NCBI GenBank assembly: GCA_014729455.1
Contig: WJJW01000199.1
Coordinates: 1-13,004 of the forward strand
DNA length: 13,004 nucleotides
Direction: 5' to 3'
DNA from: Candidatus Eiseniibacteriota bacterium
GTDB lineage: Bacteria; Eisenbacteria; RBG-16-71-46; CAIMUX01; VGJL01
Shown here: positions 6,698 through 13,004 of the stretch, in pieces
Position numbering within the stretch: the stretch's first letter is position 1
Layout: the number at the start of each line of letters is the position of its first letter
Position numbers and translations under genes: made by a program
The notes under the pieces: model-generated
What the model was told of the DNA's origin: nothing
The model's input: the letters and a program-made list of their open reading frames with translations, nothing else
Databases searched by the model: none

Positions 6698-7084
6698 ATG
6701 AAGACATTGCTTCTGTGCGCGGCGACCGCGGGGCTGCTCCTGAGCGGTACCGCGGTGAACGCCGAGACCTACGACGTCTCCGTCTTCGACTTCGGCTACG
6801 ATCCAATCAGTCTGACGATCGAGGTGGGGGACACGGTCCGCTGGAACAACGACGGCGGGATCGTCCACACGGTGACGGGCGGAGCCGATTGCACCGAAGA
6901 CGGGAGCTTCGACTCCGGAGACATCATGCCGGGAGAGTCGTACGAGCTGACGTTCGATTCGGCCGGTACTTTCCCGTACTTCTGCCTCTACCACTGCCCG
7001 ACGATGGAAGGGGAGATCACGGTTGAGGAGCCGACCGCGACCGAGGCGAGCTCCTGGGGCGCGATCCGAATGATGTACCGGTAG
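6698..7084 (+). CDS. Small secreted cupredoxin (plastocyanin-like) with WG tag
   Basis: A 128-residue exported type-1 copper protein, probably an electron carrier outside the cytoplasmic membrane. The signal peptide (about 1-22, core LLLCAATAGLLLSGTAVNA) is followed by one cupredoxin domain (24-109) with VEVGDTVRW-like strands (IEVGDTVRWNN). Candidate copper ligands are His57 (IVHTV), Cys96, His99 and Met103 (YFCLYHCPTMEG). The Cys-x2-His-x3-Met spacing differs from the x2 or x4 of common relatives. Extra cysteines at 65 and 100 could pair. After a linker (EEPTATEA) it ends SSWGAIRMMYR, the same ending as the repeat proteins although the rest is unrelated. AAGGG about 9 bp before the ATG serves as ribosome site. 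A terminator follows at 7110, so it is probably monocistronic. The copper ligand set is read from the family pattern. Confidence 0.9.
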   Translation: MKTLLLCAATAGLLLSGTAVNAETYDVSVFDFGYDPISLTIEVGDTVRWNNDGGIVHTVTGGADCTEDGSFDSGDIMPGESYELTFDSAGTFPYFCLYHCPTMEGEITVEEPTATEASSWGAIRMMYR

Positions 7085-7109
7085 TCCCAGCTCGAAAAGT
7101 CGTGAGAAA

Positions 7110-7135
7110 GCCGAGGAGCGGAACCGCTCCTCGGC
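7110..7135 (+). terminator. Rho-independent-type terminator after the cupredoxin gene
   Basis: GCCGAGGAGCGG (7110-7121) and CCGCTCCTCGGC (7124-7135) are perfect 12-bp complements around AA; in RNA the innermost pair or two would open to form the loop. CTCTCTTGTTCCCTT follows, which is pyrimidine-rich with scattered Ts. It lies 25 bp after the stop codon. Confidence 0.8.
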
Positions 7136-7168
7136 CTCTCTTGTTCCCTTCGAATCGCCGGGAGAAGG

Positions 7169-7177
7169 TGCTATCCT
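7169..7177 (+). promoter_or_regulatory. Candidate extended -10 promoter of the Asp-box protein gene
   Basis: TGCTATCCT is an extended -10 element (TGn plus TATCCT), placed after the terminator and 57 bp before ATG 7235. The start point would be near 7184. The only -35 candidate at 17-bp spacing (TTCGAA, 7149-7154; spacer to the TATCCT hexamer at 7172) is poor. The core matches the element before the aconitase (TGCTACCCT) at 8 of 9 positions. Confidence 0.45.
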
Positions 7178-7234
7178 CGGTGCGGTCGTTCGGACCTCTC
7201 CGTCTTCCTGCTTTTCCTACCTTCGGAGGTCGAC

Positions 7235-8869
7235 ATGAAACGCTCTGCATCCCTTCTCATCTTGACGGTCCTCATCGTTCTCGCCCAGCCGGCCGCAGGG
7301 GAGTACCCCCAGATCCGGATCAACACCGACCAGACCCAGGAGCTGCAGAACGAGCAGCAGATCTGCATCAACCCGACCGATTCCGACAACGTCGTCGCTT
7401 GCTGGCGCGACTTCCGGCTCGGCTACCGGCAGGTCGGAATCGGCTACTCGTTCGACGGGGGAGAATCCTGGACCGACTACCTCATCGGCGGGGAGCTGCC
7501 GTGGGACAGCGATCCGGTCCTGATCGTCGACGACGACGGCACCTTCTACCTCGTCGTCATCAACTACGAGAACGGCGGCGCGAATCAACTCTCCGTCCAC
7601 CGCTCGGTCACCGGCGGCGCATCTTGGGAGGGCCCGTTCAGCGCGGTCTACTCCAGCGGCGCGACGTTCGAGGACAAGGAGTGGATCGCGGTCGACCGGA
7701 GCGGCGGCGCCTACGACGGCAACCTCTATGTCGCCTGGTCCCGGTTCAACGACGTCAAGATCATGTGCGTCACCTCGACGGATCGCGGGGAGACCTGGAC
7801 CGATCCGGTGCGGGTCTCCGATCCCGGCCATTATGCCCAGTGGCCGGTCCCGATCGCCCTTGCGAACGGAGACGTTCTCATCGCCTGGGACCGCTACTAC
7901 CAGAATGCGATCCTCTACGACATCTCCACCGACGGAGGCGCCACGTGGGGAAGCGATCGTACGCTGACCACGACCTCGACCGGCCCGCAGGATCAGATCA
8001 ACGGCGCGATCACCGTCTTCCCGTATCCGAGCCTCGTGGTCGACGAGACATCCGGCCCGCGCGCCGGATGGGCCTACTGCGTCTACCCCGACGAAGCGGT
8101 CAGCGCGGACGGGATGGACATCTGGTGCCGCCGGTCGACCGACAACGGGGAGAGCTGGAGCGCGCGCGTGCGGGTCAACGATGACCCGACCGGTCTCAAT
8201 CGGGACCAGTTCCATCCCTGGGTCACCTGCGACGAGGAGGGTGTGCTGACCGCGATCTGGTACGACCGGAGGGACGATCCGAGCAACTACCTCTGGCACA
8301 TCTACCTCTCCCGATCGACCGATGGAGGAACGACCTGGGAAGAGAACATCCGGGTCACCGACGTCGCATCCTCGCCCGGGGACGCGGCCGCCGCGAACGG
8401 ACCCGCCGTCGAGACCGGGGAGCCGGTCCGGCTGCTCCCCGCCGGGCTGATCGGGGAGTACAGCGGGGTCGCCGTCCGAGAGGGGGTGACCCATCCGGTC
8501 TGGACGGATACCCGGAACGGACATCAGGACACCTACGTGTCGATCATCGGTCCGCCGGCCGCCATCGGGGACGACGTGCGGATCTCGACGCGTGCGTCCC
8601 TGCGTGCGACGCCGAATCCCGCGCAAGGGACCGCGGAGATCCTCCTGCGGAGTCCGGCCGCCGCATCGGCCACGATCGAGATCCACGATGCCACCGGCCG
8701 ACTGGTCCGCATGCTGCCGTTGGGCTCGCTCGCGGCCGGGGAGCGCAGGGTGTCGTTCGACGGACGGGACGCCGCGGGGGAGAGGTTGCCCGCAGGGACC
8801 TACTTCGCGCGGGTGACGGGCGTGCCGGGAATGGAGGGGGTGCGGACGAAGCTCGTGCTTCTGCCGTAG
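7235..8869 (+). CDS. Secreted Asp-box (BNR) beta-propeller protein with FlgD/T9SS-like C-terminal domain
   Basis: A 544-residue exported protein. The signal peptide (about 1-22, LLILTVLIVLAQPAAG) precedes a sialidase-like propeller with six Asp-box motifs: SFDGGESW (72), SVTGGASW (124), STDRGETW (181), STDGGATW (231), STDNGESW (301) and STDGGTTW (361). The arginine-containing RIP/FRIP motif of true sialidases was not seen, so glycosidase activity should not be assumed; a binding or structural role is as likely. Residues ~455-544 form a FlgD-like Ig domain similar to T9SS type A sorting domains: TPNP (459-462), IEIHDATGRLVR, then a GTYFARV-type strand and a final KLVLLP. It lacks the WG ending of its neighbours. 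GGAGG 5 bp before the ATG supports the start. A terminator upstream and a GC hairpin downstream suggest a single-gene unit. Confidence 0.88.
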   Translation: MKRSASLLILTVLIVLAQPAAGEYPQIRINTDQTQELQNEQQICINPTDSDNVVACWRDFRLGYRQVGIGYSFDGGESWTDYLIGGELPWDSDPVLIVDDDGTFYLVVINYENGGANQLSVHRSVTGGASWEGPFSAVYSSGATFEDKEWIAVDRSGGAYDGNLYVAWSRFNDVKIMCVTSTDRGETWTDPVRVSDPGHYAQWPVPIALANGDVLIAWDRYYQNAILYDISTDGGATWGSDRTLTTTSTGPQDQINGAITVFPYPSLVVDETSGPRAGWAYCVYPDEAVSADGMDIWCRRSTDNGESWSARVRVNDDPTGLNRDQFHPWVTCDEEGVLTAIWYDRRDDPSNYLWHIYLSRSTDGGTTWEENIRVTDVASSPGDAAAANGPAVETGEPVRLLPAGLIGEYSGVAVREGVTHPVWTDTRNGHQDTYVSIIGPPAAIGDDVRISTRASLRATPNPAQGTAEILLRSPAAASATIEIHDATGRLVRMLPLGSLAAGERRVSFDGRDAAGERLPAGTYFARVTGVPGMEGVRTKLVLLP

Positions 8870-8881
8870 GCGGGATCGAGC

Positions 8882-8905
8882 GGCGGGGGCCGGCTCGCCC
8901 CCGCC
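8882..8905. terminator. GC-rich hairpin between convergent genes
   Basis: GGCGGGGGC (8882-8890), loop CGGCTC, then GCCCCCGCC (8897-8905) form a perfect 9-bp stem. It lies in the 45-bp gap between the plus-strand stop (8869) and the minus-strand stop (8915), where a shared bidirectional terminator would be expected. Neither side has a T-run, so intrinsic termination may be weak. Confidence 0.5.
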
Positions 8906-8914
8906 ACTCCGGCC

Positions 8915-9475
8915 TCAATGCTCCCGACCGGTCAGGACGAAGTCGTTGTCGAGCGCCTTTCCATGGCAGTCGATGCATCCCTGCACCCGGCCCTGGGCCT
9001 CGACCGTCCCATCGGCGGTCCGCTTCAGCCAGTACCAGTCGTTGTTGTCGGGGTCGTAGCCGTCGACCTTGTACATCACCGTCACGGCGGCCAGCGTGCT
9101 GTCCGGCATGTAGTTCTCCTTGACGATGATGGACCCGGACGGCAGGGTCGCGGCATCCGTCGTGACCGCCCCCAGCGCCGTTCCGTTCAGGTAGGTGCTG
9201 AGCAACGCGCCGTGCGGTCGCGTTCCCTCGTAGAATGGGGTCTTCCCGGGCCAGTGCGCCCAGTTTTCCGCGTAGTTCTCGCCCATGAGGTGCCCCCAGA
9301 GCGCCTCCGCGGTGGTGTCGGGAGGAGTCGTCGCGGGCTCCTGGACCTCCTCGACCGGGCTCTCCTCCTCGGCGGCCATCTCCTGTTCCTGCTCGCCGGT
9401 TTCTCCGCCACAACCGCTCAGCAACAGAAGAACCGCACCCGCCAGAGCGACAGGGATTCCGATTCGTTTCAGCAA
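8915..9475 (-). CDS. Cytochrome P460-like c-type haem lipoprotein
   Basis: A 186-residue predicted lipoprotein. The N-terminus has a hydrophobic core and lipobox LLSGC with Cys22 as the lipidation site. An acidic, Pro/Thr-rich tether (about 23-55) leads to a globular domain (about 56-186) resembling the cytochrome P460 family: IIVKENY, LAAVTVMYKVDGYDP, DWYWLKR, and a C-terminal haem c site CIDCH (Cys167, Cys170, His171) followed by GKALDNDFV. P460-type proteins oxidise hydroxylamine or bind NO. Many relatives have no known substrate, so a redox or nitrogen-oxide role is inference. The start is TTG (9473-9475), supported by a full AAGGAGG (9483-9489, minus strand) 7 bp upstream and by the lipoprotein signal beginning there. 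It has its own promoter behind the MalQ-TreY gene. Confidence 0.85.
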   Translation of the reverse strand: MLKRIGIPVALAGAVLLLLSGCGGETGEQEQEMAAEEESPVEEVQEPATTPPDTTAEALWGHLMGENYAENWAHWPGKTPFYEGTRPHGALLSTYLNGTALGAVTTDAATLPSGSIIVKENYMPDSTLAAVTVMYKVDGYDPDNNDWYWLKRTADGTVEAQGRVQGCIDCHGKALDNDFVLTGREH

Positions 9476-9522
9476 GGCTGTGCCTCCTTTCCAAGTCGAA
9501 ACCGTACGATCGCCTGGTGAGG

Positions 9523-9551
9523 AAACTAGCGGATCCCCAATTCCCCGTCAA
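9523..9551 (-). promoter_or_regulatory. Promoter of the haem lipoprotein gene
   Basis: On the minus strand, TTGACG (9546-9551) and TAGTTT (9523-9528) are separated by 17 bp. The -35 matches the consensus at 5 of 6 positions and the -10 at 3 of 6. The leader to the TTG start would be about 40 nt. It lies just past the MalQ-TreY stop (9555-9557), so the lipoprotein could be transcribed on its own or by read-through. Confidence 0.5.
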
Positions 9552-9554
9552 ACC

Positions 9555-12500
9555 TCACCGCTCGAGGGCGAGGAAGGCGACCGGGAGGTGGGACAGCACA
9601 CGGCCGACGGGGAGGGCGTGCGTGTCTCCGTCTCGCCCGAAGGCGAGCGCGACGCCGCTCAGCACGTCCCGAAATCGGCCGGTGGACGGTGGTTCCTCCC
9701 AGAGGATCCGTGTTCCGGCCCAGATCCGATCTCCGGTAGGGAAATCCCCGTCCTCCGGGCAGAGCGACGCGAACCAACGGGAAGCGACACAGATCGCGAG
9801 GTCCCCCTCGCGCTTGCGGGCGAACGCGATGACGTGATCCTCGCGGTCGCCGGACACCTCGAGCGGGAGGTAGGCCCCGTCCCGGAAAAGCAGAGGCCGG
9901 CGCCGTCTGAGGTCGAGGGCCCGGGCGATCACATGCTGTTTGATCCGCCCATCCTTCCATCCGTCGAGCAAGGCGCGGCTGGAGCCGGCGGGATCCTCGC
10001 GCTCCCCACGAATCCGTTCCAGCGCGGAGCTTCGGATCTCATAGTCGACGGCCCGGCGGTTGTCCGGATCGACGAGGTCGTAAGCGAACAGCTCGTTGCC
10101 CTGGTAAAGATCGGGAACGCCGGGAGAGGCGAGCTGGAGGACCGTCGCCGACAGGCTGTTCCAGGCGCCGAGCCGGGCGACCTTGCGCTGGAACGGAAGG
10201 AACCGCTCCCTGAACCGACTCCCGGGAGCGGACGTGACGACGCGCTGGACGAACCGCCGGAGGGCCCGCTCGTAGCCGTCGTCCGGGTGGATCCAGCTCG
10301 TGCGGACCTTGGCCTCCCGGGCGGCCTTGATCATCGCTTCCTCCACGCGGACCCGGAACGAATCGAGGCCCGGCCCATCCAACTCCTCGTTCGGCCAGGC
10401 GCCGAGGAGCGTCTGGTAGAGGAGGTACTCATCGTTGCGGTCGGGCGCGAGGACCCCCTCGACGAGCGTCTTCTTCGGTCGGTTGATCCGCGTCCAGTCG
10501 AAGAGGTTCCGCCGCCACTCCTCCGGAAGCTCCGAGATCACGTCGATGCGCGCCCGCACGTCGAGGCTCCGCTTGCTGTCGTGGGTCGATCCGGCCAGCA
10601 TCGTATGAGGACGGCGTCGCGCCCGATCGGCGTTCGCCTGGTGGAGCGCGGCGGTGGAGAGCGAGAAGACCTCCGGATCCCCGCCGACCTCGTTCAGCGA
10701 AACCAACCGATGGTACCGGTAGAAGGCGGTGTCCTCGAGCCCCTTCGCGGTCACCGGAGCGGTGTACTGCTGGAACCGCATCGCGAACTCGACGACAGCC
10801 TCGCGCATCGCCGGCAGGACCGGCGCGTCCGGTTCGAGAAGCAGGCAGCTCCGGATGAAGTCGTAGATCGAGGGATCGACGAGCGGAGTGCGTCGCTTCG
10901 CCTGCGCGACCGCCCAGTCGACGTACCGCCGGTCCTCCTCGGAGGTCGACTCGGAAGTGACGTAGGTGCGGTAGACCGGGAAGCAGGCCACCAGCTCGAT
11001 CAATGCGTCGCGCAGCGCGATCCGGGTGAAGTCCCGCGTGCGGGGATCCGCCTCGGAGATCCGGTCGATCTCGCCCGCGAGGACGTTCAGCTCGCTTGCA
11101 AGCGCGGTTCGGATGATGAGCCTCTTGGCGTCGTAGACGATCTCCTCGAAGTCGACGCGGCGACCCAGGAACCGCGCGTAGAGCCCACCGAGAGCCGCTT
11201 CGTTTCGGCCGTCGACCAGCCAACCGTTCACCTGATTGGCGAAGTCGTATCCGGTCGTGCCCTGGATCGGCCATTCCTCGCGCAGGCGCTCGTACGACGC
11301 CAGGATCTTCTCCACCACGATGAACAGAGGCCGGAAGTCGTCCTTCTCCGAGAGCACGACGGGAAGGCCGACCTCGCGGCCGATCGCGGATTGCAGCCTC
11401 CGCACGTACTCCTTGGGATCGTAGAGCCCGTCCGGATGGTCGATCCGCAAGCCCTGCACCTTCCCTTGGACGATCAGGTCGAGGAGAAGCCGGTGCGTCG
11501 CTTCGAACACCTCCGGCCGTTCCATCCGCAGCGCCGCGAGGTCGTTGATGTCGAAGAAGCGACGGTAGTTGATCTCATCCGAGGCGACCCGCCAGTTGGC
11601 GAGCCGGTACGGCTGGGCCTCGAGAAGCGCGTGAAGATCCACACGATCCTTCACCGCCTCGATCTCGGCCCGCAGTTCTCCGGATCGTTCGCAGAGCGCG
11701 CGGAGCGTCCGCTTGTGGATCTCCTTGTCCCGCGCGCGCGTCTCGATCGCCGCGGGATCGCTCGCATCGTGCGCCGGCAGGTGGCCGAACGCGGTGATCA
11801 GGCTCTCCAGCTCCGGCAGGACCGCCGCGTCGACGTCGGACCGCTTGCGAAGAAGCGCGGCCGCCTCCTGGAGGACCTGAGGGTAGCTGCGCGGGTCCAG
11901 GGGCAGGAAGTGCTCGTAGTAGGTGACGTGGAACGATCCGCCTTCCGGATCGAAGCCGAGCCCGAGCCTCCCTTCTTCGAGCTCCCGGCCGTACGGCCCA
12001 CCGAGAATCGGGATCAGGACCTTGCCCCGCAACGCCTCCTTCGTCGGTCGCCAGTCGATGTCGAAGTACCGGGCGAAGCGAGACGCCTGTCCGTTTTCCA
12101 GGACGTCGATCCACCACCCGTTCTCCCTTCCGCGGATCCCCATGTGGTTCGGAACGACATCCACGACCAGTCCCATCTCGTGCCGCTGCAACGCGTCGAC
12201 GAACCGGTCGAGCCCCTCCGATCCGCCCAGCTCCGGATTCAGGCGGCGGTGGTCGACGATGTCGTAGCCGTGCGGGCTTCCGGGCCGCGCGGTCAGCAGC
12301 GGTGAGACGTAGCAGTGGCTGATCCCGAGAGCGGCGAGATACGGAACGATCCGCTCCGCGTCAGCGAAGCCGAATTCCCGGTGGAGCTGGAGGCGATACG
12401 TCGCCCGAGGGATCTCGGCGCGTCGCGGATCGAGCGACAGGAACGGCCGCTCTCCGCGGGGTCGTTCCTCGCGGAGCTGTTCGGCGAGCGCGAGCGCGTC

Positions 12501-13004
12501 CGGGTCCCGGGAGATCTCCCCGACCGGCAGGTCGATCCGCTGCCGCCAGCTCGGATACCTCCCGCCCGCGGCCGGGACGTTGACCGGCTCCGGCTCCCCG
12601 ACGATGTCGGCGAGCTGGACGAGGAGGAGCCGGGACGGCGCGCGGGCCAGGTACCGGTGCACCGCGCGGGACAGCGCCGGAGTCATCTCCGGAACCGAGG
12701 TGGGCAGGACGCGCACTCCCTCCGGAAGGAGGTCCTCCCGCTCGAGAGCGGTCAGCAGGCGCACGCGCTCCTTGGTCCGTTCGAGGATCCGCCGATCCCG
12801 CTCGTCCGGGCTGCCGAACAGGTCGAGCTCCTCGTAGATCTCCAGGTCTCGACCGCGCCAGAAGCCGGAGAGGGTCGGCAGATCGTGCGTGCTCACCGCC
12901 ACCGCCGCTTGCTCCGGGTACTCCTCCGGCGGGCGGGCGCGGTCCTCTTCGTCCACCTCGAAGTAGAGAACGCGGGTCGAGAACACTCCGCGACTCATCA
13001 GCCC
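9555..13004 (-). CDS. treY: MalQ-TreY fusion: 4-alpha-glucanotransferase / maltooligosyltrehalose synthase (5' end beyond window)
   Basis: The minus-strand frame is open from the window edge to TGA 9555-9557 (residues numbered from the Met at 12998). Residues 1 to ~160 are the C-terminal part of a MalQ-type amylomaltase: FSTRVLYFE, STHDLPTLSGFW (36-47, with the region IV His38-Asp39) and EPVNVP (137-142). From ~194 to the end is a complete TreY-type GH13 domain: TYRLQLHREFGF, SPHGYDIVDH, DVVPNH (280-285), GLRIDHPDG with nucleophile Asp520, VVEKIL with acid/base Glu563, and GSTHDSKR (803-810) with Asp807. TreY converts the reducing-end alpha-1,4 bond of maltooligosaccharides to alpha-1,1, and TreZ then releases trehalose; MalQ rearranges chain lengths. 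Such fusions are known. The Met at 12998 is internal to the MalQ fold, so the true start and the MalQ nucleophile lie outside the window. A treZ or treX gene may lie upstream. Confidence 0.92.
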   Translation of the reverse strand, partial: GLMSRGVFSTRVLYFEVDEEDRARPPEEYPEQAAVAVSTHDLPTLSGFWRGRDLEIYEELDLFGSPDERDRRILERTKERVRLLTALEREDLLPEGVRVLPTSVPEMTPALSRAVHRYLARAPSRLLLVQLADIVGEPEPVNVPAAGGRYPSWRQRIDLPVGEISRDPDALALAEQLREERPRGERPFLSLDPRRAEIPRATYRLQLHREFGFADAERIVPYLAALGISHCYVSPLLTARPGSPHGYDIVDHRRLNPELGGSEGLDRFVDALQRHEMGLVVDVVPNHMGIRGRENGWWIDVLENGQASRFARYFDIDWRPTKEALRGKVLIPILGGPYGRELEEGRLGLGFDPEGGSFHVTYYEHFLPLDPRSYPQVLQEAAALLRKRSDVDAAVLPELESLITAFGHLPAHDASDPAAIETRARDKEIHKRTLRALCERSGELRAEIEAVKDRVDLHALLEAQPYRLANWRVASDEINYRRFFDINDLAALRMERPEVFEATHRLLLDLIVQGKVQGLRIDHPDGLYDPKEYVRRLQSAIGREVGLPVVLSEKDDFRPLFIVVEKILASYERLREEWPIQGTTGYDFANQVNGWLVDGRNEAALGGLYARFLGRRVDFEEIVYDAKRLIIRTALASELNVLAGEIDRISEADPRTRDFTRIALRDALIELVACFPVYRTYVTSESTSEEDRRYVDWAVAQAKRRTPLVDPSIYDFIRSCLLLEPDAPVLPAMREAVVEFAMRFQQYTAPVTAKGLEDTAFYRYHRLVSLNEVGGDPEVFSLSTAALHQANADRARRRPHTMLAGSTHDSKRSLDVRARIDVISELPEEWRRNLFDWTRINRPKKTLVEGVLAPDRNDEYLLYQTLLGAWPNEELDGPGLDSFRVRVEEAMIKAAREAKVRTSWIHPDDGYERALRRFVQRVVTSAPGSRFRERFLPFQRKVARLGAWNSLSATVLQLASPGVPDLYQGNELFAYDLVDPDNRRAVDYEIRSSALERIRGEREDPAGSSRALLDGWKDGRIKQHVIARALDLRRRRPLLFRDGAYLPLEVSGDREDHVIAFARKREGDLAICVASRWFASLCPEDGDFPTGDRIWAGTRILWEEPPSTGRFRDVLSGVALAFGRDGDTHALPVGRVLSHLPVAFLALER

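Noticed and set aside
3912..6806. A 964-codon minus-strand open frame opposite the third repeat gene and the aconitase
   Set aside because: The opposite strand encodes clearly recognisable proteins. The antisense product is Arg-, Pro- and Asp-rich low-complexity sequence, typical of shadow frames in GC-rich DNA.
7102..8184. A 360-codon plus-strand frame overlapping the terminator and the Asp-box gene
   Set aside because: It runs through the terminator hairpin, is Arg-rich, and is out of frame with the six Asp-box motifs.
7235..8869. Calling the Asp-box protein a sialidase
   Set aside because: Asp boxes are common in non-enzymatic propellers, and no RIP/FRIP arginine motif was seen.
9285..12305. 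A 1006-codon plus-strand open frame opposite the lipoprotein and MalQ-TreY genes
   Set aside because: It is antisense to conserved catalytic motifs of TreY and to a haem lipoprotein. It has no recognisable domain, signal or ribosome site.

Overview
The window comes from a GC-rich bacterium (over 60% GC by eye). Exported proteins dominate it: cysteine-rich repeat proteins, a cupredoxin, an Asp-box beta-propeller with a FlgD/T9SS-like tail, and a c-type haem lipoprotein. From memory, this mix and the head domain carrying IANDF and WWGGYWN motifs fit uncultured FCB-related lineages such as Candidatus Eisenbacteria or Krumholzibacteriota, or Planctomycetes-like genomes. That placement is inference; no rRNA or marker gene is present.

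Layout. 1-207: a possible tail of an upstream gene, then a good sigma70-type promoter (TTGACA, 17 bp, TATCCT). 208-4624: a three-gene operon of secreted proteins (685, 382 and 393 aa) carrying 11, 4 and 4 copies of a ~41-residue, six-cysteine module. Genes 1 and 3 share the head domain. Genes 2 and 3 share a colinear four-repeat tail. Genes 2 and 3 overlap by ATGA. 4647-6584: a short, Aquifex-type-like aconitase in which the first iron-sulphur cysteine position is Ser. 6698-7084: a small secreted cupredoxin followed by a strong hairpin terminator. 7235-8869: a secreted six-Asp-box propeller. 8915-9475 (minus): a P460-like haem lipoprotein with a TTG start. 9555 to the window edge (minus): a MalQ-TreY fusion, cut at its 5' end, for alpha-glucan to maltooligosyl-trehalose conversion.

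Most unusual signal. Four secreted proteins (the three repeat proteins and the otherwise unrelated cupredoxin) end, exactly at the stop codon, in [ST]-W-G-x-[IMV]-[KR]-x-x-[YF]-R. Each ending follows a short Pro/Thr/Glu-type linker. It looks like a C-terminal recognition tag and does not match LPXTG, PEP-CTERM or T9SS signals. The propeller lacks it and has a FlgD/T9SS-like domain instead, so two cell-surface addressing classes may coexist here. Metabolic genes (aconitase, MalQ-TreY) flank the surface-protein genes, with no clear pathway link between them.
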